A stretch of 19,182 nt of DNA from assembly GCA_004211235.1 (NCBI GenBank), contig SEEY01000041.1, positions 1-19,182 of the forward strand, given 5' to 3'. The notes under the pieces were generated by a model. That model was given only the letters and a program-made list of their open reading frames with translations. It ran no database searches and was not told the origin of the DNA. This document shows positions 6,576-13,905 of the stretch, piece after piece. Both the position numbers and the translations under genes were made by a program. Origin of the DNA: Rubrivivax sp. (GTDB lineage: Bacteria > Pseudomonadota > Gammaproteobacteria > Burkholderiales > Burkholderiaceae). Every line of letters begins with the position of its first letter. Position 1 is the stretch's first letter.

Positions 6576-9213
6576 CAACAACGTCGTCGAAGCGCTGCAG
6601 CGCGTCACCGGCATCCAGGTGACCAACCGTGCCGGCGGCGAAGTCGGCACCCTGTCGATCCGTGGCCTGCCCGATGTGGCCACCACCTGGAACGGCCGCA
6701 ACATCTTCACCGCCTCCGGCACGCAGGTCGCGCTGCAGGACATCCCGTCGACCCTGGTGCGCCAGATCGACGTCTTCAAGACGCGCGACGCCAGCCAGCT
6801 GGAAAACGGCATTGCGGGCCAGATCGACGTCAAGTCGCTGCGCCCCTTCGATTTCAAGGGTTCGAAGTTCTCGCTGCTGGCGCGCGAGACCTATCTCGAC
6901 CCCGCCGAGAAGTGGAATCCGCAGTTGAGTGCGATGGCCAGCAGCCGTTGGCAGACCGGCGTCGGCGAAATCGGCGCGCTGGTCAATCTTTCGGCGGTCA
7001 AGACGAAATACCGCAACGAAAGCGTGACCCCGGGCGCGATGGTGGTTTTTGCCAGCCCCAACGCAGCCGAGGTGCCGGCCGGATGGACGCCCCTGGAGCG
7101 TATCCAGCCGACGGACGGACGCGCGCCCAACCAGCAGATCTGGACCCCGGGCTCCTACACCGGCCTGCCGCAGAACGCGGGTTCGACCCTGGCCATCAAC
7201 GGCAAGAACGTCCCGTATTACCTGGCGCGTGATGCCGTCTTCCAGAGTGACGTCGAGGGTCAGCGCGAGCGCCCGGCCGCCAATCTGGCGCTGCAGTGGC
7301 AGCCGAACGATGATTCGGTCTATACCTTTGAAGCGATGTACAACGGTTATCGCGACAAGACCTTCAACAAGCTGCTGTTCAGCTTTGTCGACTGGTGGGG
7401 CAGCCTGGGCAGCAACCCCGCCTCCACGATCACGACATTCCCGGGCACGAACGTCATCAAGACGCGCACGGTGAATGACGTCTATGGTTTCAACAGCGGC
7501 GACTACACCACGTCGGCCACTGATTCCTATATCTATGCCTTAAACGGCAAGTGGAATTTTGGCGACCGTCTGCGGCTGGACGGCGATGTGTCGTATCAGA
7601 CCAGCAAATACCATTCGGAATTCACTGCCACCCGCATCGACCGCGTTGCGCCGTCGATCACCGTCGATTTCAATTCGGGCGGTGGCAACATGGATTTCAA
7701 GTTCAACAACAATGCCGACCTGGCCGACCCCACCAAGTGGAATGTGGCGCAGTTCTACGACAACGCCAACCGCAACGAAGGCAGCGCCGGCACCGCCAGC
7801 CTGAATGGTGCCTACGACGCCGACTGGGGCCCGATCAAGACGCTGCATTTCGGCGCGCGTTTCGACAGCCGCAAGGCCTCGGAAGCCAATCGCACGCAGT
7901 CAGCCTTCCTGGGCAAGAATCTGGCGACGCTCGGCGCGAACTATTACCACGTCAATTCTGACTTCGCCACCGATATCTCGGACGTTCCGCGCTCCTGGAT
8001 CGAGCCGAATGCCTATTACATTCGCGACAATATCGACGCCTGGCGCAAGACATATAACGCGGTCGACGCGAATTTCCTGACCACCGACAAGCTGAGTTTG
8101 CAGAAAACCTTCCAGGTCAAGGAAGACACGACCAACATCTTCCTGATGGCCGACGCCGAACAACAACTGTTCGGCCGCCCGCTGCGCGCCAACTTCGGCG
8201 TCCGTTACGTGCAGGTCGATACCAACATGACGGCCTACAAGGTCGACCCCACCACCAAGGTGGTGACGCCCACCAACGGCGAGAAGTCGGCCAAGAAGTT
8301 CCTGCCCAGCCTGACGCTGCGCTATGAGCCGGTCAAGGACGTGCTGGTGCGCTTCAATTACGGTGAAACCCTGCGCCGCCCGAATTTCGGCGATCTGAAT
8401 CCCATCATTCAACCCAGCGACGACGTGTCCAAGGTGGGTTACGGTGGCGGCAGTGGCGGCAACCCGAACCTGGAACCGACGCGCTCAAAGAATCTCGACC
8501 TGACGGGCGAGTGGTATTTCCAGAAGGACAGCGCCCTGTACGGCACCGTGTTTCAGCGCAAGATCGACGGCCTCGTCGTGCCGCTGCGTCGTCGCATTCA
8601 CCTGTCTCCGGCCGAGGACCCGTTCCGCAACTCCACCTCGGGCGGCGACCACAGCAACGGCTATGACTACGTCATCAGCTCGCCGGTCAATGCCTCCAAC
8701 GGCAAGATCAGCGGCCTCGAACTCGGCGCGATCTACTTCCCGAAGGGCCTGCCGTCGCTTCTGGACGGCCTGGGCTTCCAGGGCAGCGTCACGCGCCTGA
8801 GCTCGTCGCAGAACGTGCCGACCGCCAACAACGCCGGTGAAATCGTCTCGCAGCTGGAAGGGCCGTTCTTCGGCGTGTCCAAGCTGTCGTGGAACGCGAC
8901 GCTGGCCTATGAGAAGGGCCCGGCCAGCGCACGCCTGTCCTACGTTCGCCGGTCTGCCTTCCTGGCCACCAACGAGGCCGCGCTCTTCGCCAACCCGATC
9001 GGCATCTGGCGCCAGCCGGAAAAGAGTGTGGACCTGCAGGTCAGCTACAAGATCAACGATCAGATGTCGCTGGATTTCAGCGGTGTGAACCTGACCAATG
9101 AAATGCAGCAGCAGTACTACAAGTTCGGCGACGCGGGCAGCCCGCAGCTGACCAACTTCGGCACGGTCCAGATCGGCCGCGCGTTCTCGGCCGGCTTCCG
9201 CTGGAGGATCTGA
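6544..9213 (+). CDS. TonB-dependent outer-membrane receptor (TIGR01782-like), N-terminally damaged
   Basis: An outer-membrane active transporter, probably for arabino-oligosaccharides judging by its neighbours. The 889 codons shown start at a GTG, but homologous sequence is already present from about 6520. The plug domain opens with EDIGKLPDNNVVEALQRVTG, a signature of the Xanthomonas/Caulobacter TonB-receptor family, followed by SIRGLPDV, and IDVFKTRDASQLENGIAGQI. The remainder is a long barrel rich in alternating aromatic and polar strands with YGETLRRPNFGDLNP and GGNPNLEPTRSKNLDL, ending in GRAFSAGFRWRI. Members of this family are usually about 900-1000 aa with a signal peptide and TonB box, both absent here. 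A frame-1 stop (6517-6519) separates it from the native start at 6459. As written it could not be exported, so it is either a pseudogene or an assembly error. Base composition is somewhat less GC-rich in its middle than in flanking genes. An intrinsic terminator follows. Confidence 0.85.
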   Translation: MVAEDIGKLPDNNVVEALQRVTGIQVTNRAGGEVGTLSIRGLPDVATTWNGRNIFTASGTQVALQDIPSTLVRQIDVFKTRDASQLENGIAGQIDVKSLRPFDFKGSKFSLLARETYLDPAEKWNPQLSAMASSRWQTGVGEIGALVNLSAVKTKYRNESVTPGAMVVFASPNAAEVPAGWTPLERIQPTDGRAPNQQIWTPGSYTGLPQNAGSTLAINGKNVPYYLARDAVFQSDVEGQRERPAANLALQWQPNDDSVYTFEAMYNGYRDKTFNKLLFSFVDWWGSLGSNPASTITTFPGTNVIKTRTVNDVYGFNSGDYTTSATDSYIYALNGKWNFGDRLRLDGDVSYQTSKYHSEFTATRIDRVAPSITVDFNSGGGNMDFKFNNNADLADPTKWNVAQFYDNANRNEGSAGTASLNGAYDADWGPIKTLHFGARFDSRKASEANRTQSAFLGKNLATLGANYYHVNSDFATDISDVPRSWIEPNAYYIRDNIDAWRKTYNAVDANFLTTDKLSLQKTFQVKEDTTNIFLMADAEQQLFGRPLRANFGVRYVQVDTNMTAYKVDPTTKVVTPTNGEKSAKKFLPSLTLRYEPVKDVLVRFNYGETLRRPNFGDLNPIIQPSDDVSKVGYGGGSGGNPNLEPTRSKNLDLTGEWYFQKDSALYGTVFQRKIDGLVVPLRRRIHLSPAEDPFRNSTSGGDHSNGYDYVISSPVNASNGKISGLELGAIYFPKGLPSLLDGLGFQGSVTRLSSSQNVPTANNAGEIVSQLEGPFFGVSKLSWNATLAYEKGPASARLSYVRRSAFLATNEAALFANPIGIWRQPEKSVDLQVSYKINDQMSLDFSGVNLTNEMQQQYYKFGDAGSPQLTNFGTVQIGRAFSAGFRWRI

Positions 9214-9254
9214 GCCGGCGGGTTGACTTGAGAGGCTGATTTCATCCTCGCTTC

Positions 9255-9295
9255 GGGCGTTGCACGGGCCCTCCCGGGCAACGCCCTTTCCTTTT
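9255..9295 (+). terminator. intrinsic terminator after the TonB receptor
   Basis: A perfect 9-bp stem GGGCGTTGC (9255-9263) / GCAACGCCC (9278-9286) continues, after one mismatch, with CGGG/CCCG around a CCCT loop. It is followed at once by TTTCCTTTT (9287-9295). This is the best factor-independent terminator in the window. It lies 42 bp after the receptor stop and 25 bp before the GH43 start, so it separates the receptor from the enzymes or limits read-through. Confidence 0.85.
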
Positions 9296-9319
9296 GCTGC
9301 ACCGCTTTTTGCCGCACCG

Positions 9320-10273
9320 ATGTCCGACCTGCTTGAGCCGTTGATCCGCCAGCGCGCCGACCCCCACATCACCCGCCACACCGACGGCTTCTACTACTTC
9401 ACCGCGTCGGTGCCGGAGTACGACCGCATCGAGATCCGCCGTGCGTCGACGATTGCGGGGCTGGCCGACGCGCCGGCCTTCGTCGCCTGGCGCAAGCCGG
9501 ACACGGGGCCGTGGAGCGAGCTGATCTGGGCGCCGGAGCTGCATTTCAACGACGGCGCCTGGTATGTCTATTTCGCCGCGGCGCACACCCGCGCGCTGGA
9601 CGACCTCGGCATGTTCCAGCACCGCATGTATGCGATCAGGAACACGGCCAGCGATCCGCTGAGCGGCGGCTGGGAGTTCCTGGGCCAGCTGGATACCGGC
9701 ATCGACAGCTTCTGCCTGGACGCCACGACCTTCACGCACCGCGGCCAGCTCTACTACCTCTGGGCGCAGAAGGACCGTGCCGTTGCCGGCAACTCCAACC
9801 TCTACCTCGCACCGATGAAGACGCCCTGGCAGCTGGGCGGCGCGCCGGTGATGCTCAGCAGGCCGGAGTTCGACTGGGAATGCCGCGGCTTTCTTGTCAA
9901 CGAGGGGCCGTCCGTGCTGCAGAAGAACGGACGCGTCTTCATCAGCTATTCCGCCAGCGCCACGGACGAGAACTACGCCATGGGCCTGCTGTGGGCGGAC
10001 GACGGCGCCGATCTGCTCGACGCCGCCAGCTGGCACAAGTCGCCCGCGCCGGTGATGTGCAGCGCGGCGCAGGACAGCGTCTTCGGCCCAGGCCACAACA
10101 GCTTCACCGTCGGCGACACGCCGGACGAGGTGCTCCTCGTCTATCACGCCCGCACCTACACGGAGATCGTCGGCGACCCGCTCTGGAACCCCGACCGCCA
10201 TACATTCGTGAAGCCGCTGCGCTGGGACGCGCAAGGCATGCCGCAATTCGGCAAGCCCTCGCGGCTGGATTGA
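9320..10273 (+). CDS. GH43 alpha-L-arabinofuranosidase, cytoplasmic
   Basis: A glycoside hydrolase of family 43, 317 aa, five-bladed propeller fold. Catalytic residues in the expected order: general base D14 in RADPH, pKa-modulating D134 in CLDATTF, and general acid E195 in VNEGPS. H259 in GPGHNSF is the usual metal/structure histidine. The ADPHITRHTDGFYYFTASVP start and IWAPELHF (69-76) resemble exo-acting arabinofuranosidases that release L-arabinose from arabino-oligosaccharides; the exact specificity is inferred. There is no signal peptide, so it should act in the cytoplasm on imported oligomers. The frame is open upstream to a TTG at 9260, but that would run through the terminator hairpin; the ATG at 9320 is preferred although its ribosome binding site is weak. 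It is followed after 119 bp by the dehydratase gene. Confidence 0.88.
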   Translation: MSDLLEPLIRQRADPHITRHTDGFYYFTASVPEYDRIEIRRASTIAGLADAPAFVAWRKPDTGPWSELIWAPELHFNDGAWYVYFAAAHTRALDDLGMFQHRMYAIRNTASDPLSGGWEFLGQLDTGIDSFCLDATTFTHRGQLYYLWAQKDRAVAGNSNLYLAPMKTPWQLGGAPVMLSRPEFDWECRGFLVNEGPSVLQKNGRVFISYSASATDENYAMGLLWADDGADLLDAASWHKSPAPVMCSAAQDSVFGPGHNSFTVGDTPDEVLLVYHARTYTEIVGDPLWNPDRHTFVKPLRWDAQGMPQFGKPSRLD

Positions 10274-10281
10274 TACCGAAA

Positions 10282-10338
10282 ACAACATCGGTACATCGTG
10301 GAATTTGATTGGATTGCAATTCCGCGGGCTTCTAGCAT
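10282..10338 (+). promoter_or_regulatory. copy B of the shared three-block promoter/operator element
   Basis: Same layout as the copies at 6315 and 15558: ACAACATCGG at the left, AATTTGATTGGA (10302-10313), 17 bases, then TCTAGCAT (10331-10338, identical to copy A). It begins 8 bp after the GH43 stop and ends 54 bp before the dehydratase ATG. This copy also contains an inverted repeat GGAATT (10300-10305) / AATTCC (10318-10323) that the other copies lack. Confidence 0.6.
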
Positions 10339-10380
10339 CGTTTTTATACGGCGGAACTGCGTGCCGCCACAACGAAACCC

Positions 10381-10389
10381 CCGAGACAA
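10381..10389 (+). promoter_or_regulatory. ribosome binding leader of the dehydratase gene
   Basis: CCGAGACAA sits 3 nt before the ATG at 10393 and is a near copy of the CCGGAGACAA leader of three other genes of the locus. It supports the chosen start. Confidence 0.55.
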
Positions 10390-10392
10390 GAC

Positions 10393-12147
10393 ATGACGAC
10401 TGAGGACAAGAAGAGCAAGGTCAAGCTGCGTTCGGCCGAGTGGTTCGGTACCCAGGACAAGAACGGTTTCATGTATCGCTCGTGGATGAAGAACCAGGGC
10501 ATCCCCGACCATGAGTTCCAGGGCAAGCCCATCATCGGCATCTGCAACACCTGGAGCGAGCTGACGCCCTGCAACGCCCACTTCCGCAAGCTCGCCGAGC
10601 ATGTGAAGAAGGGCATCCTCGAAGCCGGCGGCTGGCCGGTCGAGTTCCCGGTGTTCTCCAATGGCGAGAGCAATCTGCGCCCCACGGCCATGCTGACGCG
10701 CAACCTCGCCAGCATGGACGTCGAGGAAAGCATCCGCGGCAATCCCATCGACGCCGTCGTGCTGCTGGTGGGCTGCGACAAGACCACGCCGGCCCTGCTG
10801 ATGGGCGCCGCCAGCGTCGACGTGCCCACCATCGTCGTCACCGGCGGGCCGATGCTCAACGGCAAGCTCAACGGCAAGAACATCGGCTCGGGCACGGCGG
10901 TGTGGCAGCTGCACGAGCAGGTCAAGGCCGGCGAGATCAAGATGCACGACTTCCTGGCCGCCGAGGCCGGCCACTCGCGCTCCGCCGGCACCTGCAACAC
11001 GATGGGCACGGCGTCGACGATGGCGTGCATCGCCGAGTCCCTGGGCACGTCACTGCCGCACAACGCTGCCATTCCCGCCGTCGACGCGCGCCGTTATGTG
11101 CTGGCGCATCTGTCCGGCATGCGCATCGTCGACATGGTCTGGGAAGACCTGCGCCTGTCCAAGGTGCTGACGAAGGAAGCTTTCGAGAACGCCATCCGCG
11201 TCAATGCCGCCATCGGCGGCTCCACCAACGCCGTCATCCATCTGAAGGCGATTGCCGGCCGCGTCGGCGTGGACCTGGAGCTGGAAGACTGGACCCGCAT
11301 CGGCCGCGGCACGCCGACGGTCGTCGACCTGCTGCCCTCGGGCCGCTTCCTGATGGAAGAGTTCTATTACGCGGGCGGCCTGCCCGGCGTCATCCGCCGC
11401 CTGGGCGAGGCCAACCTGCTGCCCAACCCCACGGCGCTGACCGTCAACGGCAAAACCCTCTGGGACAACTGCAACGACGCGCCGATCTACGACGACGAAG
11501 TCATCCGCCCGCTGGACAGGCCCCTCATCGCCGACGGCGGCATCTGCATCCTGCGCGGCAACCTCGCGCCGCGCGGCGCCGTGCTCAAGCCCTCGGCGGC
11601 CACGCCGGAGCTGATGAAGCACCGTGGTCGTGCCGTCGTGTTCGAGGACTTCGACGACTACAAGGCCCGCATCGGCGACCCCGACCTGGACGTGGACGCC
11701 AGCTGCATCCTCGTCATGAAGAACTGCGGCCCCAAGGGCTATCCCGGCATGGCCGAGGTCGGCAACATGGGCCTGCCGCCCAAGCTGCTGGCGGCGGGCG
11801 TGAAGGACATGGTGCGCATCTCCGACGCGCGCATGAGCGGCACGGCCTACGGCACCGTCGTGCTGCACGTGGCGCCTGAAGCCCGCGCCGGCGGCACGCT
11901 GGCCGTCGTGCAGGAAGGCGACTTCATCGAGCTGGACTGCGCCGCCGGCCGCCTGCACCTGGACGTGCCGGAGGCGGAACTGCAGCAGCGTCTGGAAGCC
12001 TGGGCCGCGGCGCAGACCGTCGACCCGGCCGACGCCACCGGCTACCGCCACCTCTACGTGCAGCACGTTCTGCAGGCCGACGAGGGCTGCGACTTCGACT
12101 TCCTGCGCGGCTGCCGCGGCTCCGCCGTCCCACGCCATTCACACTGA
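10393..12147 (+). CDS. araC: L-arabonate dehydratase (IlvD/Edd family)
   Basis: Converts L-arabonate to 2-keto-3-deoxy-L-arabonate in the non-phosphorylative arabinose pathway; cytoplasmic, with a [2Fe-2S] cluster and Mg2+. The 584-aa length fits sugar-acid dehydratases of the IlvD/Edd family. By comparison with the known Rhizobium L-arabonate dehydratase, cluster ligands would be C60 (TPCNAH), C128 (VGCDKTTPA) and C201 (GTCNTMGTAST). Metal ligands would be E92 (NGESN), D129 and the carbamylated K130, with catalytic serine S482 in DARMSGTAYGT. Sequence alone cannot exclude D-xylonate or D-galactonate as substrate; arabinosidases on both sides favour L-arabonate. The gene symbol follows Azospirillum pathway naming and must not be confused with the E. 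coli araC regulator. It is followed after 16 bp by the dehydrogenase of the same pathway. Confidence 0.87.
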   Translation: MTTEDKKSKVKLRSAEWFGTQDKNGFMYRSWMKNQGIPDHEFQGKPIIGICNTWSELTPCNAHFRKLAEHVKKGILEAGGWPVEFPVFSNGESNLRPTAMLTRNLASMDVEESIRGNPIDAVVLLVGCDKTTPALLMGAASVDVPTIVVTGGPMLNGKLNGKNIGSGTAVWQLHEQVKAGEIKMHDFLAAEAGHSRSAGTCNTMGTASTMACIAESLGTSLPHNAAIPAVDARRYVLAHLSGMRIVDMVWEDLRLSKVLTKEAFENAIRVNAAIGGSTNAVIHLKAIAGRVGVDLELEDWTRIGRGTPTVVDLLPSGRFLMEEFYYAGGLPGVIRRLGEANLLPNPTALTVNGKTLWDNCNDAPIYDDEVIRPLDRPLIADGGICILRGNLAPRGAVLKPSAATPELMKHRGRAVVFEDFDDYKARIGDPDLDVDASCILVMKNCGPKGYPGMAEVGNMGLPPKLLAAGVKDMVRISDARMSGTAYGTVVLHVAPEARAGGTLAVVQEGDFIELDCAAGRLHLDVPEAELQQRLEAWAAAQTVDPADATGYRHLYVQHVLQADEGCDFDFLRGCRGSAVPRHSH

Positions 12148-12163
12148 TTCCGAGGTTCTCCCA

Positions 12164-13750
12164 ATGAGCAACACCATCCAGGGCCTCGCGCTCATCGGCG
12201 GCCAGCCGGTGCGCGGCAACGGCAAGGCCTTCCAGGCCTTCGACCCGGGCAAGAACGAGCCGCTCGGCCCCGACTTCAATGCCGTGGACGCGTCCCAGGT
12301 CGCAGAGGCCTGTGGGCTGGCCGGCGCCGCCTTCGACACCTTCCGCGCCACGGGCGACCATGAGCGCGCCGACTTCCTCGACCTGATCGCCGCGCAGATC
12401 CTCGCGCTGGGCGATGAGCTCATCGTGCGCGCGATGGCCGAGACCGGCCTGCCGCGCGCCCGCCTCGAAGGCGAACGCGCCCGCACGATGAACCAGCTCA
12501 AGCTGTTCGCCGAACTGCTGCGCGAAGGTTCCTGGCAGGACGCCCGCATCGACACCGCCCTGCCCACGCGCACGCCGCCGCGGCCGGACCTGCGCCTGCG
12601 CTTCGTCGGCGTCGGCCCCGTGGCCGTGTTCGGCGCCAGCAACTTCCCGCTCGCTTTTTCTGTGGCCGGTGGCGACACCGCCGCCGCGCTGGCGGCCGGT
12701 TGCCCGGTCGTCGTCAAGGCGCACTCGGCGCATCCCGGCACGTCGGAACTCGTCGGCCGCGCGGTCGTCGAGGCCGTGCGCCAGTCCGGCCTGCCGGCCG
12801 GCGTCTTCGCGCTGCTGACCGGCAGCGGCCATGGCATCGGCGACACGCTGGTGCGCCATCCGGCCATCCAGGCCGTCGGCTTCACCGGCTCGCGCAGCGG
12901 CGGCACCGCACTGATGGCCGCGGCCGCAGCCCGCCCGCAGCCCATCCCCGTCTACGCGGAGATGAGCAGCATCAACCCGGTCGTCGTGCTGCCGGCCGCG
13001 CTGGCCAAGCGCGGCGCTGACATCGCCAGCGGTTTCGCCGCGTCCCTCGTCATGGGCGTGGGCCAGTTCTGCACAAACCCTGGCCTGGTCCTGGGCCTTG
13101 CCGGCCCTGACTTCGACCGCTTCGCGGTGGCCGCCGCGGAGGCGCTCAAGCCCGTGCCGGCCGCCACCATGCTGACGCCCGGCATCGCCAGCGCCTACCA
13201 GCGCGGTGAAGACCAGCTCGCCGGCCAGGCCCAGGTCGACACGCTGCTGCGTGGCGCCTCGGCCGGCTGCCAGGGCGCGCCGAGCCTGTTCAGGACCACC
13301 GGCGCGGCCTTCCTCGCCAACCATGCGATGCAGTCCGAAATCTTCGGCCCGGCCTCGCTGCTGATCGCCTGCACCGACCTCGCCGAGCTGCTCGCCGTCG
13401 TCGAGGGCCTGGAGGGCCAGCTGACCGCCACGCTGCAGCTGCAGGACGACGATGAGAGCGACCTCGCCGCCGCCCGCGCACTGCTGCCGGCGCTGGAGCG
13501 CAAGGTCGGCCGCATCCTGGCCAACGGCTATCCCACCGGCGTCGAGGTGTCGACGGCGATGGTGCACGGTGGCCCGTTCCCGGCGACGAGCGACGGCCGC
13601 AGCAGCTCGGTCGGCACGGCCGCCATCCAGCGCTTCCTGCGCCCGGTCTGCTACCAGAACCTGCCGCGCGCGCTGCTGCCCGCGGTGCTTCGCGAACCCA
13701 ACGAGCGCGGCATCTGGCGCCGCCGTGACGGCGCTTTGACGCGGAATTGA
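12164..13750 (+). CDS. araE: alpha-ketoglutarate semialdehyde dehydrogenase (NADP+)
   Basis: An aldehyde dehydrogenase of 528 aa that oxidises 2-oxoglutarate semialdehyde to 2-oxoglutarate, the last step of the oxidative pentose route. Visible: the conserved asparagine N160 in GASNFP, cofactor lysine K185 in VVKAHSAHP, the FTGSRSGG segment (240-247), general base E266 in EMSSINPVV, and catalytic cysteine C303 in GQFCTNPG. The HSAHPGTSELVG and EMSSINPVVVLP forms are typical of the KGSADH/2,5-dioxovalerate group rather than of betaine or succinate-semialdehyde enzymes. It lies 16 bp after the dehydratase, clearly in one operon. A strong hairpin follows the stop. The gene symbol follows Azospirillum naming and is unrelated to the E. 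coli AraE transporter. Involvement in L-arabinose rather than D-xylose use is inferred from context. Confidence 0.88.
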   Translation: MSNTIQGLALIGGQPVRGNGKAFQAFDPGKNEPLGPDFNAVDASQVAEACGLAGAAFDTFRATGDHERADFLDLIAAQILALGDELIVRAMAETGLPRARLEGERARTMNQLKLFAELLREGSWQDARIDTALPTRTPPRPDLRLRFVGVGPVAVFGASNFPLAFSVAGGDTAAALAAGCPVVVKAHSAHPGTSELVGRAVVEAVRQSGLPAGVFALLTGSGHGIGDTLVRHPAIQAVGFTGSRSGGTALMAAAAARPQPIPVYAEMSSINPVVVLPAALAKRGADIASGFAASLVMGVGQFCTNPGLVLGLAGPDFDRFAVAAAEALKPVPAATMLTPGIASAYQRGEDQLAGQAQVDTLLRGASAGCQGAPSLFRTTGAAFLANHAMQSEIFGPASLLIACTDLAELLAVVEGLEGQLTATLQLQDDDESDLAAARALLPALERKVGRILANGYPTGVEVSTAMVHGGPFPATSDGRSSSVGTAAIQRFLRPVCYQNLPRALLPAVLREPNERGIWRRRDGALTRN

Positions 13751-13752
13751 CG

Positions 13753-13793
13753 CCCCTCGTCCAGGGCTTTGCCCTGGCCGGTCCCCCGAGGGG
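13753..13793 (+). terminator. nested hairpin after the dehydrogenase gene
   Basis: An inner stem CCAGGGC-TTT-GCCCTGG (13761-13777) is enclosed by an outer CCCCTCG (13753-13759) / CGAGGGG (13787-13793) pairing. It begins 3 bp after the stop codon. There is no T run, so it may act as a weak or Rho-assisted terminator, or as an mRNA-stabilising 3' structure separating the metabolic pair from the GH51 gene. Confidence 0.55.
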
Positions 13794-13795
13794 AC

Positions 13796-13832
13796 GGCGA
13801 TGTTTGCCAGATTGACCGGCAAACACATCGCC
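13796..13832. repeat. long imperfect inverted repeat upstream of the GH51 gene
   Basis: GGCGATGTTTGCC (13796-13808) and GGCAAACACATCGCC (13818-13832) pair over 13 bp with a 2-nt bulge, around a 9-nt spacer. It lies 74 bp before the GH51 start and directly after the nested hairpin, with no T tail. It could be a regulator-binding dyad or a second 3' hairpin. The 155-bp gap to the GH51 ATG contains no copy of the three-block element. Confidence 0.6.
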
Positions 13833-13890
13833 AAGGCGGGCCGGCTTGGGGCGGCCCGGCGCTCGGCCCGAACCATGTGACAGAACAACT

Positions 13891-13900
13891 CCGGAGACAA
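13891..13900 (+). promoter_or_regulatory. ribosome binding leader of the GH51 gene
   Basis: CCGGAGACAA ends 5 nt before the ATG at 13906 and fixes this start over the earlier in-frame alternative start at 13846, which has no such site and no signal peptide. Confidence 0.7.
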
Positions 13901-13905
13901 AACCG

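Noticed and set aside
11924..13900. Minus-strand open frame of 658 codons opposite the aldehyde dehydrogenase
   Set aside because: Low-complexity Arg/Ala/Gly composition and complete overlap with a well-supported dehydrogenase.
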